From an uncultured Geobacteraceae bacterium (GTDB lineage: Bacteria > Desulfobacterota > Desulfuromonadia > Geobacterales > Pseudopelobacteraceae), in the NCBI GenBank assembly GCA_903876875.1, contig CAIRBT010000069.1:1-52073 (forward strand): 52,073 nt of DNA. The letters are read 5' to 3'. The notes below the pieces were generated by a model, which saw nothing but the letters and a program-made list of their open reading frames with translations, did no database searches and had not been told where the DNA came from. How positions within the stretch are numbered: position 1 is the first letter of the stretch; every line of letters begins with the position of its first letter. Position numbers and translations under genes: made by a program. Below are positions 8,021 to 17,042 of the stretch, piece after piece.

Positions 8021-8839
8021 TTACCCCAGATACGGCAATGCTTCGTTACCGAGTATACGGGTTACCGCCAGCCGGAGCAGCTCACGGGGCGGCTGTCCCC
8101 CGGCCGCAGACATTTTCAGGGCATAACGGGCGATATTGATGCCGTCACGCACCGAATACAGCTCATCGGCACCATGGGCACGTTGCAGAAAGGAGACCAC
8201 ATACGTAAGAATTTCCGTATCGGCAAAGGGGAGGTTCTCCCGGAGAATGACCAGCTCCTCGTCCGCTTCGGGAAAGTCAATGAAGATCTGAGGCTGGAGC
8301 CGGGAGTGGATATATTCGGGGATTTCAAAGGTAGAGGAATCCTCATTCATGGTGACCACAATGCGAAATTCCGGGCGGGCAGGAATCCGCAGACCGGTGA
8401 TAACCGACTCCACATAGCGGCGGTCATCCAGCAGGGGGGCCAGAGAGGCCCACGCCTTTTCGCTCATGCGGTTCCCCTCGTCAAGAATCAGCACCCCACC
8501 GGTCACCATGGCGGAAACCAGTGACGAAGCGGCATACTGAATCTTGCCATCCGGGCCGATCACCGGGGTGACAATCAGATCCTCCGGACGGGTATCCATG
8601 GTGGCCTGAAACAGATAGACCGGTCGCTCCAGCCGTTTGGCCGCCGCATAGGCAAGGGTGGTCTTCCCCACCCCCGGCTTGCCGATCAGGCGCGGGTTAA
8701 AGGGGATATCCCGCTCATCAATGACCATCCAGGCCGCCAGCAGCTGCAACAGCAGCTCATCCTGACCAACCCACGAAAGATTCAACTCCACTGACCCGGC
8801 CAGAGACAGGGTAATACCATCAATGACGACACTTCTCAC
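8021..8839 (-). CDS. MoxR-family AAA+ ATPase
   Basis: About 272 residues from GTG 8839, chosen because GGAGG lies seven bases upstream; an ATG at 8863 would add eight residues but has no clear ribosome site. The AAA+ core is complete: Walker A GKPGVGKTT, Walker B GGVLILDEGNRMSEKAW, sensor I FRIVVTMNEDSSTFEIPEYIHSRL (Asn and arginine finger), then a helical lid (LLRLAVTRIL). MoxR ATPases act as chaperones that assemble or activate partner proteins, usually ones with von Willebrand A domains. No vWA gene is adjacent; the coupled downstream gene is the TraB-like protein at 6069-8018, its likely client. The 244 bp upstream to 9107 are shared with the divergent gene at 9108. Confidence 0.9.
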   Translation of the reverse strand: MRSVVIDGITLSLAGSVELNLSWVGQDELLLQLLAAWMVIDERDIPFNPRLIGKPGVGKTTLAYAAAKRLERPVYLFQATMDTRPEDLIVTPVIGPDGKIQYAASSLVSAMVTGGVLILDEGNRMSEKAWASLAPLLDDRRYVESVITGLRIPARPEFRIVVTMNEDSSTFEIPEYIHSRLQPQIFIDFPEADEELVILRENLPFADTEILTYVVSFLQRAHGADELYSVRDGINIARYALKMSAAGGQPPRELLRLAVTRILGNEALPYLG

Positions 8840-8863
8840 AACCACGCCTCCATTCAAATACAT

Positions 8864-9107
8864 ATAATCTCATCATGTTACATATATCTAATCATAATAG
8901 CTACCAAGGGCACCACAGAGTTCCCCTTCTTTCTACACGATTTTCGTCCACTTTGCTGTAAAAGTCACCATCCGGACACAACTTTTTTCCTATGCCTCCC
9001 CGCCAACCTCTCATAAATTGTTTGTAAAATTTAAAAGAGGGGGGTATGATGAGACTGCGTAGTCTGTAATATTTCAGCAACCACCTTTTCAGTGAGAGGA
9101 TTATGTT
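8864..9107. other. Divergent promoter region between MoxR-like and FlaG-like genes
   Basis: AT-rich non-coding gap that should hold the promoters of both diverging genes. I see no clear -35/-10 pair, operator or hairpin. A GAGAGGA ribosome site for the right-hand gene lies near 9093-9099. Confidence 0.4.
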
Positions 9108-9575
9108 ATGTTGCCAGCAATGGTTTCAGACATAGCACAGCAGACTCCCCGGTATGCCACTGCGCCATCGGTTGCTTCTCAACAGGATGACAAGGTACCG
9201 GGCCAGAACGGTGTGCCGACGACGCCGCAGATAACTGCCAAAAGTTCGTCTTCCAAAGGGAACAGTGCGGGAACTGTCGACACGGTCGATCTGTCAGGCA
9301 CATCGCTGAAAGCGTCCTCAACGATCACCAAGACCTCGGTTGCTGAAGCAAAAAAACTGGAACTGAAAAAAGAGCTGACCAAAAAGGTCGATGGCAACAC
9401 CAGCATGGGTTCTACCTCTTCGCGGGTACAGTTTGTCTACGACCAGAAGGGAACATTGATGGTGCGGTACATGGATTCTGCCAACAGGCTTATCTATCAG
9501 GTTCCCTCCGCAATGATGCTGCGCATGAAGGAAGATGAGGCGAAGAGCAGCCGCACGGTCGATACGAGCGTCTGA
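9108..9575 (+). CDS. Small protein with FlaG-like C-terminus
   Basis: 155 residues. The first roughly 90 are low-complexity, rich in Ser, Thr, Lys and Ala, and likely disordered. The last 45 (SRVQFVYDQKGTLMVRYMDS, then NRLIYQVPSAMMLRM) fit the C-terminal pattern of FlaG-type flagellar proteins (LQF...G...V.V.D..T.EVIRQIP...). FlaG proteins affect flagellar filament length; whether this one does is not shown, as no flagellar genes are adjacent. ATG 9108 is preceded by GAGAGGA. A clear terminator follows at 9606-9641, so the gene is probably monocistronic. Confidence 0.6.
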   Translation: MLPAMVSDIAQQTPRYATAPSVASQQDDKVPGQNGVPTTPQITAKSSSSKGNSAGTVDTVDLSGTSLKASSTITKTSVAEAKKLELKKELTKKVDGNTSMGSTSSRVQFVYDQKGTLMVRYMDSANRLIYQVPSAMMLRMKEDEAKSSRTVDTSV

Positions 9576-9605
9576 TTTGGGTGAAGTTGCCCGTTATAAA
9601 CGACA

Positions 9606-9641
9606 AAAGAGGAAACGGCTTCGGCAGTTTCCTCTTTTTTG
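9606..9641 (+). terminator. Rho-independent terminator
   Basis: AAGAGGAAAC and GTTTCCTCTT arms around a GGCTTCGGCA loop, followed by a T run; about 30 bases after the FlaG-like gene. Confidence 0.9.
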
Positions 9642-9682
9642 TATGAATTCCGGATTAGTGAACGACCACCAACAATTCCGGT

Positions 9683-10006
9683 TTATATGGCACTGACTAT
9701 GGCATATGCCTGCTCGGCACTCTTCTGTGCCACTGTTTTTTGGGCGACTCCAGCAAACTGGGCAGACTGAGCGGCCTGATCCTGCTCGGCCTTTTTTGCA
9801 TCTTCTTTTGCGACGGCGGCTTTCCGCTCAGCCAACTTTACCGCCTGAGGAGAAATCGTTACCGTGTCCGACCGGCTTGCCGCCACCGTTTTGTGGGCAT
9901 CCTGGGAAACCTGGGGAACCGACACCTGACTATCGGTCTTCGCCTGCGGATTTATCTGGGAAGCCACACCCAAGACACCTCCTGGTGATAATGCGGTAAC
10001 TGACAT
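9683..10006 (-). CDS. Small Ala/Gln-rich hypothetical protein
   Basis: 107 residues from ATG 10006, supported by GGAGGTGAG just upstream; a longer frame to 10039 lacks such a site. The sequence begins MSVTALSPGGVLGVASQINP. It contains SDTVTISPQAVKLAERKAA, a phrase common in small flagellar-associated and motility proteins (DTVTIS..A..LA), then a Lys/Ala/Gln coiled-coil-like tail. No signal peptide or membrane helix. It converges with the FlaG-like gene, which also has a disordered N-terminus. A motility-related role is possible, but I do not recognise a named family. Confidence 0.6.
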   Translation of the reverse strand: MSVTALSPGGVLGVASQINPQAKTDSQVSVPQVSQDAHKTVAASRSDTVTISPQAVKLAERKAAVAKEDAKKAEQDQAAQSAQFAGVAQKTVAQKSAEQAYAIVSAI

Positions 10007-10219
10007 TTTTCTCACCTCCTCATGGTACAAACAGACCATACTCCATGAGCCATTTTCTTCCTATTCAAAACGTTATGCAAGATTTTTTTGTGGTTTTTTA
10101 ACGATTTTTCTCACAGATAACATATTCAACTTGGCAAAGAGTCATTTCAATGTGTTAAGCTGTGTTTCTCCATACTAACCATCACACGGTCGCATCACGA
10201 CAGGACAAGGGGCTTCACA

Positions 10220-11221
10220 ATGGAACAACGAAAACTGGGATCAGAAGGGCTAACCGTTTCAGCCATGGGACTGGGTTGCATGGGGATGTCCGACTTCTAC
10301 GGAGAACGCAACGAAGCGGAGTCAATCGCCACTCTGCACCGGGCACTGGATCGGGGAGTTGATTTTTTTGACACTTCCGACATGTATGGCCCCTTTACCA
10401 ATGAGGAACTGCTGGGTCGGGCACTTAAGGGACAGCGCAACCAGGTCATTGTGGCCACTAAATTCGGTATTATGCGGAGCAAACCGGTAAAAGATGGCTG
10501 GGCTCCCATCACCGGTATTAATGGCCGGCCCGAATACGTCCGCTCATCCTGTGATGCCTCCCTGATACGGCTCGGCACCGACCATATCGACCTCTATTAT
10601 CAGCACCGCGTAGACCCGGAGGTGCCGATTGAAGAGACCGTTGGTGCCATGTCCGACCTGGTTTCCGCCGGAAAGGTACGCTTCATCGGACTCTCCGAAG
10701 CCAGCGTCCAGACCATCCGCCGTGCCCACGCCATCCATCCGGTGACGGCTCTCCAGAGTGAGTATTCGCTCTGGAGCCGTGACATGGAAGAAGAGGTTTT
10801 CCCCACCCTGCGGGAACTTGGCATCGGCTTTGTGGCCTACAGCCCCCTCGGCAGAGGTTTTTTAACCGGACAGCTGCAAAGCCCCGAAGATTTTGCCGCC
10901 GATGACTACCGGCGCAACTCCCCCCGCTTTCAGGGAGATAATTTTACCCGGAACCGGAACCTGATTGACCGGATCACCGCCCTTGCGGCACGCAAAGGGA
11001 TCACTGCCGGGCAACTGGCACTGGCCTGGGTAATGAGCCAGGGAAGCGACATCGTGCCAATCCCCGGCACCAAACGCTGCACCTATCTTGAGGAGAACGT
11101 CGCAGCCGCCGCAGTAACGATCACCGCAGAGGAGCAGCAGGAAATCGCCGGCATCATCCCCCCCGGAGCGGCTTCCGGAGAACGCTACCCGGCAGCCATG
11201 ATGTCGCTTGTCAACCGGTGA
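10220..11221 (+). CDS. Aldo/keto reductase (AKR, perakine reductase/YakC-like)
   Basis: 333 residues, typical of single-domain AKRs. These are cytoplasmic NADPH-dependent (alpha/beta)8-barrel oxidoreductases that reduce aldehydes and ketones. The catalytic tetrad is present: Asp51 and Tyr56 in FFDTSDMYG, Lys81 in VIVATKFG, His129 in [13 protein letters not shown]. The N-terminus [20 protein letters not shown] and the late [16 protein letters not shown] cofactor segment match the AKR13-like subgroup. The substrate cannot be told. ATG 10220 follows AAGGGG. The stop overlaps the start of the MFS gene (GTGA), so AKR, MFS and AEC genes are probably one operon. Confidence 0.95.
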   Translation: MEQRKLGSEGLTVSAMGLGCMGMSDFYGERNEAESIATLHRALDRGVDFFDTSDMYGPFTNEELLGRALKGQRNQVIVATKFGIMRSKPVKDGWAPITGINGRPEYVRSSCDASLIRLGTDHIDLYYQHRVDPEVPIEETVGAMSDLVSAGKVRFIGLSEASVQTIRRAHAIHPVTALQSEYSLWSRDMEEEVFPTLRELGIGFVAYSPLGRGFLTGQLQSPEDFAADDYRRNSPRFQGDNFTRNRNLIDRITALAARKGITAGQLALAWVMSQGSDIVPIPGTKRCTYLEENVAAAAVTITAEEQQEIAGIIPPGAASGERYPAAMMSLVNR

Positions 11222-12423
11222 CAGCGAGGGTGCCTGATTCAAAACAGAGCATGACTCCGTTTCTGCTGCTCTGCCTGATCGGGTTTGCGGCGTTTTTCAG
11301 TTCGTACCTCCGCATTCCGGTCATGCCTCTCTTTGCAGCCACCATGGGAGCCGGGCCGGCAGAGGTGGGCAGTATCAACGGGGCCTTCATGGTGACGGCC
11401 GGTTTACTGTCAATTCCGGCAGGTCTGGTGGCCGACCGGATCGGCAGAACCGCACCAATCATCGTCGGTATCGCCGCCACGGCTCTTTCTTCGTTTCTGG
11501 TCACCCGTTGTCACCACCCGGCGGAGATGGCGACCGCCTACGTGCTCTTTGGTGCCGGTCTGGCCGCCTTTGCCCCCGGCATGCTCTCTCTGGTGGCAGA
11601 TGTGGTGCCGTCTGATAAAATCGGCCGGGCCTATGGCTGGTATACCACCGCCATCTACATCGCCATGACCCTGGGACCGGCAAGCGGCGGCTATCTGGCG
11701 GAAAAGATCGGGCTGCGACAGGTATTCCTCGTGTCAGCACTCCTTTTGACTCTGGTGGCCGTCATGGCACTCTTTCTGCTCCCCACCGGCCCACCACGCC
11801 ACAGAAACGGGCTCCAGGCGGCACTCACTGCCAGCAGGGAACTGCTCCACCACCGTCAACTGCTGGCCTGCCTGCTGGCGACCCTCGGCAGCTGTATCGG
11901 TTTCGGCGTATTCCTGACGTTTATCCCCCTCTACGTAAAGGAATTGGGCCATGGCCCGGCAGAGGCGGGACTGATATTTGCCGCCCAGGCAATCACTAAC
12001 GTAGTTGGCAGGGTACCGATCGGCAGCCTGTCCGACCATGTGGAACGGCGTCACCTCACCAGCGTAGGTCTGGTCACGCTGGCATTGGCTCTCCTCTCCA
12101 TGGGACAGTCAGAGAATCCATACCTGTTGATGGCATCTGCAGTGCTGATGGGGATCGGTATGGCGCTCACCTTCACCGCCATCGGTGCATTGATCGCCGA
12201 ACTGATTCCTGCCGTCCAGCGGGGAATGGCAATGGGAATGTACAACAGCTGTATTTACCTCGGTATGATGACAGGTGCCACCGCCATGGGATTCGTACTG
12301 AAACGGGTCGGCTATCCCGTTGGCTTTGCCGCCGCTGGGGGGGTGGTATTGCTCACGATGCTGCTGTTTACCTGGCTCATGGGGCGACGAGCCGCACCGG
12401 TCGATCAACTACATCTGAACTGA
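11218..12423 (+). CDS. Major facilitator superfamily transporter
   Basis: 401 residues with about twelve hydrophobic segments, so an inner-membrane transporter. The MFS loop 2-3 motif is seen as [13 protein letters not shown], and the second-half equivalent as [13 protein letters not shown]. The start is GTG 11218 overlapping the AKR stop in GTGA; an internal ATG at 11251 has no better ribosome site. It resembles drug-efflux-type MFS proteins, but the substrate is unknown. Pairing with an aldo/keto reductase and an AEC carrier suggests handling of a small organic compound; this is inference. Confidence 0.93.
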   Translation: MTARVPDSKQSMTPFLLLCLIGFAAFFSSYLRIPVMPLFAATMGAGPAEVGSINGAFMVTAGLLSIPAGLVADRIGRTAPIIVGIAATALSSFLVTRCHHPAEMATAYVLFGAGLAAFAPGMLSLVADVVPSDKIGRAYGWYTTAIYIAMTLGPASGGYLAEKIGLRQVFLVSALLLTLVAVMALFLLPTGPPRHRNGLQAALTASRELLHHRQLLACLLATLGSCIGFGVFLTFIPLYVKELGHGPAEAGLIFAAQAITNVVGRVPIGSLSDHVERRHLTSVGLVTLALALLSMGQSENPYLLMASAVLMGIGMALTFTAIGALIAELIPAVQRGMAMGMYNSCIYLGMMTGATAMGFVLKRVGYPVGFAAAGGVVLLTMLLFTWLMGRRAAPVDQLHLN

Positions 12424-12436
12424 AAGGGAGCCTGCC

Positions 12437-13336
12437 ATGGCCAATATCATTTTATTAGCAATCTGCCTGCTGGCCGGACTCGGTCTCAGCAGAACCGGCC
12501 GTTTTCCAGCGTCAACCCCCTCCGTACTGAACGCCTTTATTATCCACATTTCCCTACCGGCCCTGGCAATACTGCACATTCACAACCTAAAACCTGACGG
12601 TTCCCTCGCCCTGACCGCCGCCATGGCCTGGCTGCTGTTTGGCGGTAGCTGGCTGCTCTTCGGCATGGTCGGCAAGCTCTGTTCCCTGGATCGGAGTACC
12701 ACCGGCGCGTTGATTCTGGTGGCTGGACTGGGCAATACTTCATTTGTGGGGCTGCCCATGATCGAAGCCTATTTTGGCAAGCAATACCTGGGGATCGGCA
12801 TCATAGCAGACCAGCTCGGCTCCTTCATGGTTCTTTCCACCCTGGGCATTTTCGTCGCCACCTACTACTCGTCAGGCTCTATCTCCCCTCCGGAGATGGC
12901 AAGAAAAATCGCCCGGTTCCCCCCCTTTCAGGCACTCATGGCGGCTCTGCTTTTGAGACCGTTCCCCTTTCCCGACTGGACAGTTACCATACTGGAAAAA
13001 CTGGGCGGCACCCTCACCCCCCTGGCCCTCGTCTCGGTCGGCTTCCAACTCCGCTTTGGCGGCATGGCTGCCATCGCCGCCCCATTGGCAAGCGGCCTGG
13101 CTTACAAGCTGTTACTCGGCCCCCTGACCCTCTGTGCCCTCTATACGCTGGTGCTCGGTGCCACCGGCACCGTCGTCAAGGTAACTATTTTCGAGGCGGC
13201 CATGGCTCCCATGATTACCGCAGGGATCATTGCCATAGACCATGATCTGCGCCCCCAACTGGTCGGCATGATGGTAGGAATCGGCATCCCCCTCTCCTTC
13301 ATCACCCTCTACTTCTGGCACTGGTTCCTTATCTAA
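12437..13336 (+). CDS. AEC-family transporter (auxin efflux carrier/malonate-malate permease type)
   Basis: 299 residues, mostly hydrophobic, with about ten predicted membrane spans in two halves, as in the AEC family. Characteristic segments: VLNAFIIHISLPALAILHI near the N-terminus, GLGNTSFVGLPMIEAYFG at the end of the first half, and LTPLALVSVGFQLRF in the second half. AEC proteins move organic anions or auxin-like compounds across the inner membrane; substrate unknown here. ATG 12437 has AGGGAG upstream and follows the MFS gene by 13 bp. Confidence 0.92.
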   Translation: MANIILLAICLLAGLGLSRTGRFPASTPSVLNAFIIHISLPALAILHIHNLKPDGSLALTAAMAWLLFGGSWLLFGMVGKLCSLDRSTTGALILVAGLGNTSFVGLPMIEAYFGKQYLGIGIIADQLGSFMVLSTLGIFVATYYSSGSISPPEMARKIARFPPFQALMAALLLRPFPFPDWTVTILEKLGGTLTPLALVSVGFQLRFGGMAAIAAPLASGLAYKLLLGPLTLCALYTLVLGATGTVVKVTIFEAAMAPMITAGIIAIDHDLRPQLVGMMVGIGIPLSFITLYFWHWFLI

Positions 13337-13510
13337 CACAGCGTTATTGTGGCGAATTAATCGTAATTAAAAGTCAAGCGGGGCTGAACAGCTTTAAGAT
13401 AAGTGTCAAAGAATGGGTAAAAAAACGCATGCTATCGGCCTCAGAGCGACCGCCGGCAGATTGGGAGCAAAGAGCAAGCTCACGAATAGGCAGGTTGTAT
13501 GAACTACGGT

Positions 13511-13708
13511 TTATTTTAAATCCGCCTGTTTCTTCCGCTCCTCAAGCTCTTTTTCAAGTTCAAGCTCCTTCATCAGCACCCTTCTGACATGGCGTTTTAC
13601 CTGCTCTTCCCGAGATCTCCTCTCAAGCAAGGCATAGAATATCATCAGCGGCACTGTGCATGCCATCATCACTATTCCGGCAATTATGAAATAATAAAGT
13701 CCCTCCAT
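13511..13708 (-). CDS. Small single-pass membrane protein with charged coiled tail
   Basis: 65 residues: one N-terminal membrane helix (YYFIIAGIVMMACTVPLMIFYALL) followed by a highly charged helical tail (RRSREEQVKRHVRRVLMKELELEKELEERKKQ). It follows another small membrane protein gene (13721-13975) by 12 bp on the same strand; the two share a design and are probably expressed together. Family not recognised. Confidence 0.6.
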   Translation of the reverse strand: MEGLYYFIIAGIVMMACTVPLMIFYALLERRSREEQVKRHVRRVLMKELELEKELEERKKQADLK

Positions 13709-13720
13709 GCCCAGAGCCGC

Positions 13721-13975
13721 TTACCTTCCCTGTTCGATCATCTTCTGATTCCCGGATTCCATCTCCACTTCATACTTCTCCAGCATCTCTTTAATCTGCT
13801 GCTCTCTCCGAAGCTGCTCATCCCGCACATCCAGAGTTTCACCGAGAGCGGTTACCCCCATGGAGAGTCCACTCATAAAGAAAACCGCAAGGGGGAACAG
13901 CAACAAGAGCCCTGCATTGGGTACGGTAGAGGAAAAAACCTCCAGTATTTCCAGAACGACATCCATTACCAACAT
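13721..13975 (-). CDS. Small membrane protein with C-terminal coiled coil
   Basis: 84 residues with one strong hydrophobic segment (NAGLLLLFPLAVFFMSGLSMGV) and a charged helical C-terminus (DEQLRREQQIKEMLEKYEVEME). ATG 13975 was used; an in-frame ATG three codons later is an alternative. It is upstream of the 65-residue membrane protein and 48 bp downstream of the rhodanese gene on the same strand. No family recognised; a small membrane complex with its neighbour is possible. Confidence 0.6.
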   Translation of the reverse strand: MLVMDVVLEILEVFSSTVPNAGLLLLFPLAVFFMSGLSMGVTALGETLDVRDEQLRREQQIKEMLEKYEVEMESGNQKMIEQGR

Positions 13976-14023
13976 CCCCGTCCCACACCGCCCGGCATGT
14001 GAGACACCTTCACAACCATCCAG

Positions 14024-14371
14024 TTACCTAACAATCTGTTTTCCCAGAGTAGTGGCAGCACTCTCCATACTCCCCAGGTTTACCAGATCCAGATAACCGG
14101 CTTTTTTAAGGCTCTCCATGGCGAGCGCAGACCTTCTGCCGGAACGGCAATACAGGTAGATTTTGGCATGTTTATCCCCGGTCACACTCCCTATCTGCTG
14201 GTCAATCTGTGTATAGGGAATCAGCTGCGCCCCCTCCAGATGTCCCGCCTGCCATTCACCTGCATCCCGCACATCAATTAGTACCGGCACCATTTTCTCC
14301 TGTCCCCCACCACATACGGAGGTCACCATTAGCATTGACAACATCAGCAGTACGCCCACAACACACTTCAT
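14024..14371 (-). CDS. Exported single-domain rhodanese (PspE-like)
   Basis: 115 residues from ATG 14371, chosen for AAAGGAGC upstream. A signal peptide (MKCVVGVLLMLSMLMVTSVCGGG, possibly a lipoprotein as VTSVC resembles a lipobox) precedes one rhodanese domain: PVLIDVRDAGEWQAGHLEGAQLIPY, then the active-site loop IYLYCRSGRRSALA with the catalytic Cys. Such proteins transfer sulfane sulfur in the periplasm. It heads a run of three small minus-strand genes. Confidence 0.9.
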   Translation of the reverse strand: MKCVVGVLLMLSMLMVTSVCGGGQEKMVPVLIDVRDAGEWQAGHLEGAQLIPYTQIDQQIGSVTGDKHAKIYLYCRSGRRSALAMESLKKAGYLDLVNLGSMESAATTLGKQIVR

Positions 14372-14562
14372 CACAGCTCCTTTTACAAACAAATATTAAC
14401 TGCCGTTGTTCACCATCACGTTTCCAATCTTGCTTTTATTAGTTAATGTGATATTCTTCATAAATAAAATTTATTTTCGTAGCACCATTTCAAAACGGTT
14501 TCTGACGGTGATTTCACCATCTACCGACGGACAGAACACGCACCACGTTCACCGGAGTGCCC

Positions 14563-15105
14563 ATGGGTCAGAAAGAACCACGTCAGTCCCCCGACAAAAC
14601 CGAACCGATACAACTTCATGTCGGCTCACAGTTAGCCATTATGGCTCTGATTGAGAGAAACCGCCGGGCTCGATTCAAGAGAAAAATGGCTGGTCTGCTT
14701 TTTTGTCTGGTACTAATTCTTCTCACCCCTCCAACGTTGTGCACCTTTTACTGCGGAAACATTATCGGCAGCGCATTCGAGACGTCACTGCTCCGCACCT
14801 ACCCCCGTGCAACGGCACAGATCATCGGAAGTGCCCTCATCATGGACGGGTGGTATTTAAAAATCTTTGCGCCCCTTTTTGAAGGTTTTCGGGGAACCCA
14901 GGGGAGAAAGTTCAGGGAAGCGGTCATTGCCCTTGGCCGGGAAGAAACCGGAGAAGGTAACCATGATCCGGAAAAAATTCGCACCTTACGTGAAGAGGTG
15001 GGTGTCAGCCTGCGTGCCAATCCAGAGGCGGCAAAGAGGATTCTGACGTTTACCGTCTACGAGCATCCATCTGCAAAAAAAGCCGCAGCATTACCGCCGG
15101 AATGA
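14563..15105 (+). CDS. Hypothetical protein with one membrane helix
   Basis: 180 residues from ATG 14563, which has GGAG at a good distance; a GTG two codons upstream is possible. One membrane segment near residues 45-65 (MAGLLFCLVLILLTPPTLCTFYC), after a basic stretch (RNRRARFKRK). The rest looks soluble (IIGSALIMDGWYLKIFAPLFEGF, DPEKIRTLREEVGVSLRANP). Predicted inner-membrane anchored; no family recognised. Confidence 0.6.
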   Translation: MGQKEPRQSPDKTEPIQLHVGSQLAIMALIERNRRARFKRKMAGLLFCLVLILLTPPTLCTFYCGNIIGSAFETSLLRTYPRATAQIIGSALIMDGWYLKIFAPLFEGFRGTQGRKFREAVIALGREETGEGNHDPEKIRTLREEVGVSLRANPEAAKRILTFTVYEHPSAKKAAALPPE

Positions 15106-15166
15106 CCGTAGTGAACCAATTCTCACCCAACCGTATTTCGCGACAATTCCCTAAGTCCGACAGACT

Positions 15167-15466
15167 CTAGTACCATTTATTTGTATCGTTCGTACCCTTC
15201 CGGAAAAGGGCACGGGTTGACTGCTGTTTTTTATCCCCCCGCTGGTTTTTACGAATGGTACCGAAGGGTTTCCCCCCATGACTGTCCAAAATAGCCTGAA
15301 GCTTTCCTGCACTGTTCTGCCCGTTAACCGGCACGGCACTACCCGTGGCAGGAACCGTTGCTACGGCTCCACTACCACCGGAGGCATTGGGGATCACCCT
15401 AATCTCCCCGGCAGCCGGAATGGCGATGACAAGTATCATCAGCATCAGTATGGTGACTCTCTTCAT
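15167..15466 (-). CDS. Small exported hypothetical protein
   Basis: 99 residues with a clear signal peptide (MKRVTILMLMILVIAIPAAGEI). The mature part is Ser/Gly/Ala-rich then basic (SGGSGAVATVPATG, then IRKNQRGDKKQQ). ATG 15466 has GAGGGAG upstream. It starts 17 bp after the end of the diguanylate cyclase gene and may share its transcript. No homologue recognised. Confidence 0.55.
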   Translation of the reverse strand: MKRVTILMLMILVIAIPAAGEIRVIPNASGGSGAVATVPATGSAVPVNGQNSAGKLQAILDSHGGKPFGTIRKNQRGDKKQQSTRALFRKGTNDTNKWY

Positions 15467-15483
15467 GAATTACTCCCTCGTAT

Positions 15484-16884
15484 TCACCGGTCAAGAATAC
15501 AACAGTTTCTCCCGGATTTTTTCGCCAGATAGAGAGCCCGATCACTGCGTGCCAGCAGGGCATCACCGGTTTCATTATCCATCAATTCGGCAAGTCCAAT
15601 ACTCACGGTAACCGACCGGGACAGGTGCAAAGGGTTCAATAGTTCAATATCTCTCCGCATCCTCTCGGCAACACTATGGGCAACATCAAGCACGGTTTCC
15701 GGGAGCAACACGACAAATTCCTCCCCCCCGTAACGTCCAATGATATCACAGTCCCGCACACAGGCTCCCAGACTTTGTGCAACATTGATAAGCACAGAAT
15801 CACCAATGGCATGCCCATAGGTATCGTTAATATTTTTAAACAGGTCTATGTCAATGAACGCAATGGTCAGGGGACGATGGTACCGTTGTGAACGTACCAC
15901 CTCCTCTTCCAGACGCTTGGTCACCATGCGCCGATTACCAACACCGGTCAGGGGATCGGTTAGCATCAGTAGTTCAAGCTGCTCAGTACGGCGGGCAACC
16001 TCCTGTTCCAGCACCCGGTTTGACTGGTTGAGCAACGCTTCCGCCTGCTTGATACTGGTAATGTTTGTCGCCGAGGCGATCACCCCCAGCAACACTCCCG
16101 TGGTATCAATGCGTGGCAACATTCGCTCAAGGAACCAGTGGTATTTGCCGTGGTAATCCCGAATACGGTACTCCACCTCCACCGGCTCAAAGCCGGCCAG
16201 TACCGCCCTGATCTGCGCCTGATACCGGTCATAATCCTCCGGATGCACAAAACGACTCCACCCCTCACTCAAGGATTTCTCATCTATCACCCCGACAAAA
16301 TCACTCCAGGCGCGATTAAAAAAGCCCCGAACCCCGGTTGCGTCGGAAACCCAGATCAACACCGGCGCGTGGTCAGAGATCAGCCGGAAGCGGCGTTCCG
16401 TTTCGGTTAGCGCACCGAGCAACATCCGCTCGACCGGAGAAATACCGGCCAACAGTTCGTCAACCTCGGTCAATACCTTGCCACCTTCCGCTGCGCTCCG
16501 GACAATCTTTAAATCGGAGCCAAGAATATGGGAGATCAACCAAGTGGTCAGAAATTCAAGGACCTGTTGGGAAACCTCTTCTTGAAACAGATCGGGACGC
16601 AGGAGAATCTCCTGGGTCTTTTCCACGAAACGGGCGTGGGCGATCCGATGACTGATTTGTTCCTCTGCGGGAAGGCTGCAGCTGGCGATCAGCTTTTCTT
16701 CGTCACGGAAATGGCTTGTCGCGTATTGGAGCAACTGGTCGGCAATTCCCCTCACTTCGGGCAGCTTCCCCCCTTCAACCAGTGCGGTGGCCAGTGTATT
16801 AATGAAATCGACCATCGTCCGATGTTGCTGATCAATTTCTGCAATGCCGATTTCGAAGCTTTTATTCCAATAGAAAAACTGCAT
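15484..16884 (-). CDS. Hemerythrin-PAS-GGDEF diguanylate cyclase
   Basis: 466 residues from ATG 16884 (AGAGGTG upstream; a longer frame to 16941 has no support). Residues 1-130 are a bacteriohemerythrin domain with every di-iron ligand motif present: His21 (DQQHR), His58/Glu62 (HFRDEE), His79/His83 (HRIAH) and His119/Asp124 (HILGSD). A PAS domain follows (RLISDHAPVLIWVSDATGVRGFFN, with the PAC end FLERMLPRID.TGVLLGVIA), then a coiled linker and a GGDEF domain with active site GGEEF and an intact inhibitory I-site (RDCD, five residues before GGEEF). It should make c-di-GMP, with oxygen or a related ligand sensed by the di-iron centre, in the cytoplasm. The link to oxygen is inference from the family. 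Confidence 0.95.
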   Translation of the reverse strand: MQFFYWNKSFEIGIAEIDQQHRTMVDFINTLATALVEGGKLPEVRGIADQLLQYATSHFRDEEKLIASCSLPAEEQISHRIAHARFVEKTQEILLRPDLFQEEVSQQVLEFLTTWLISHILGSDLKIVRSAAEGGKVLTEVDELLAGISPVERMLLGALTETERRFRLISDHAPVLIWVSDATGVRGFFNRAWSDFVGVIDEKSLSEGWSRFVHPEDYDRYQAQIRAVLAGFEPVEVEYRIRDYHGKYHWFLERMLPRIDTTGVLLGVIASATNITSIKQAEALLNQSNRVLEQEVARRTEQLELLMLTDPLTGVGNRRMVTKRLEEEVVRSQRYHRPLTIAFIDIDLFKNINDTYGHAIGDSVLINVAQSLGACVRDCDIIGRYGGEEFVVLLPETVLDVAHSVAERMRRDIELLNPLHLSRSVTVSIGLAELMDNETGDALLARSDRALYLAKKSGRNCCILDR

Positions 16885-17042
16885 AACAAAACACCTCTTT
16901 CCCGGCACCAGATCACTGCAGAGCGGCAACTGTAATACCATCAGTCACCGGTTAACTCGTTTTCGTCCGGAAAGGGTGCTTCCCCCCCCCTAGCGGCGTC
17001 AATCTTCGGCTTTGCTTGTGCGGCGTACCGGTCACCAGGGGA

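Noticed and set aside
6588-8126. 512-codon plus-strand frame opposite the TraB-like gene
   Set aside because: Antisense to a gene with recognisable motifs; composition is that of a complementary-strand shadow in GC-rich DNA.
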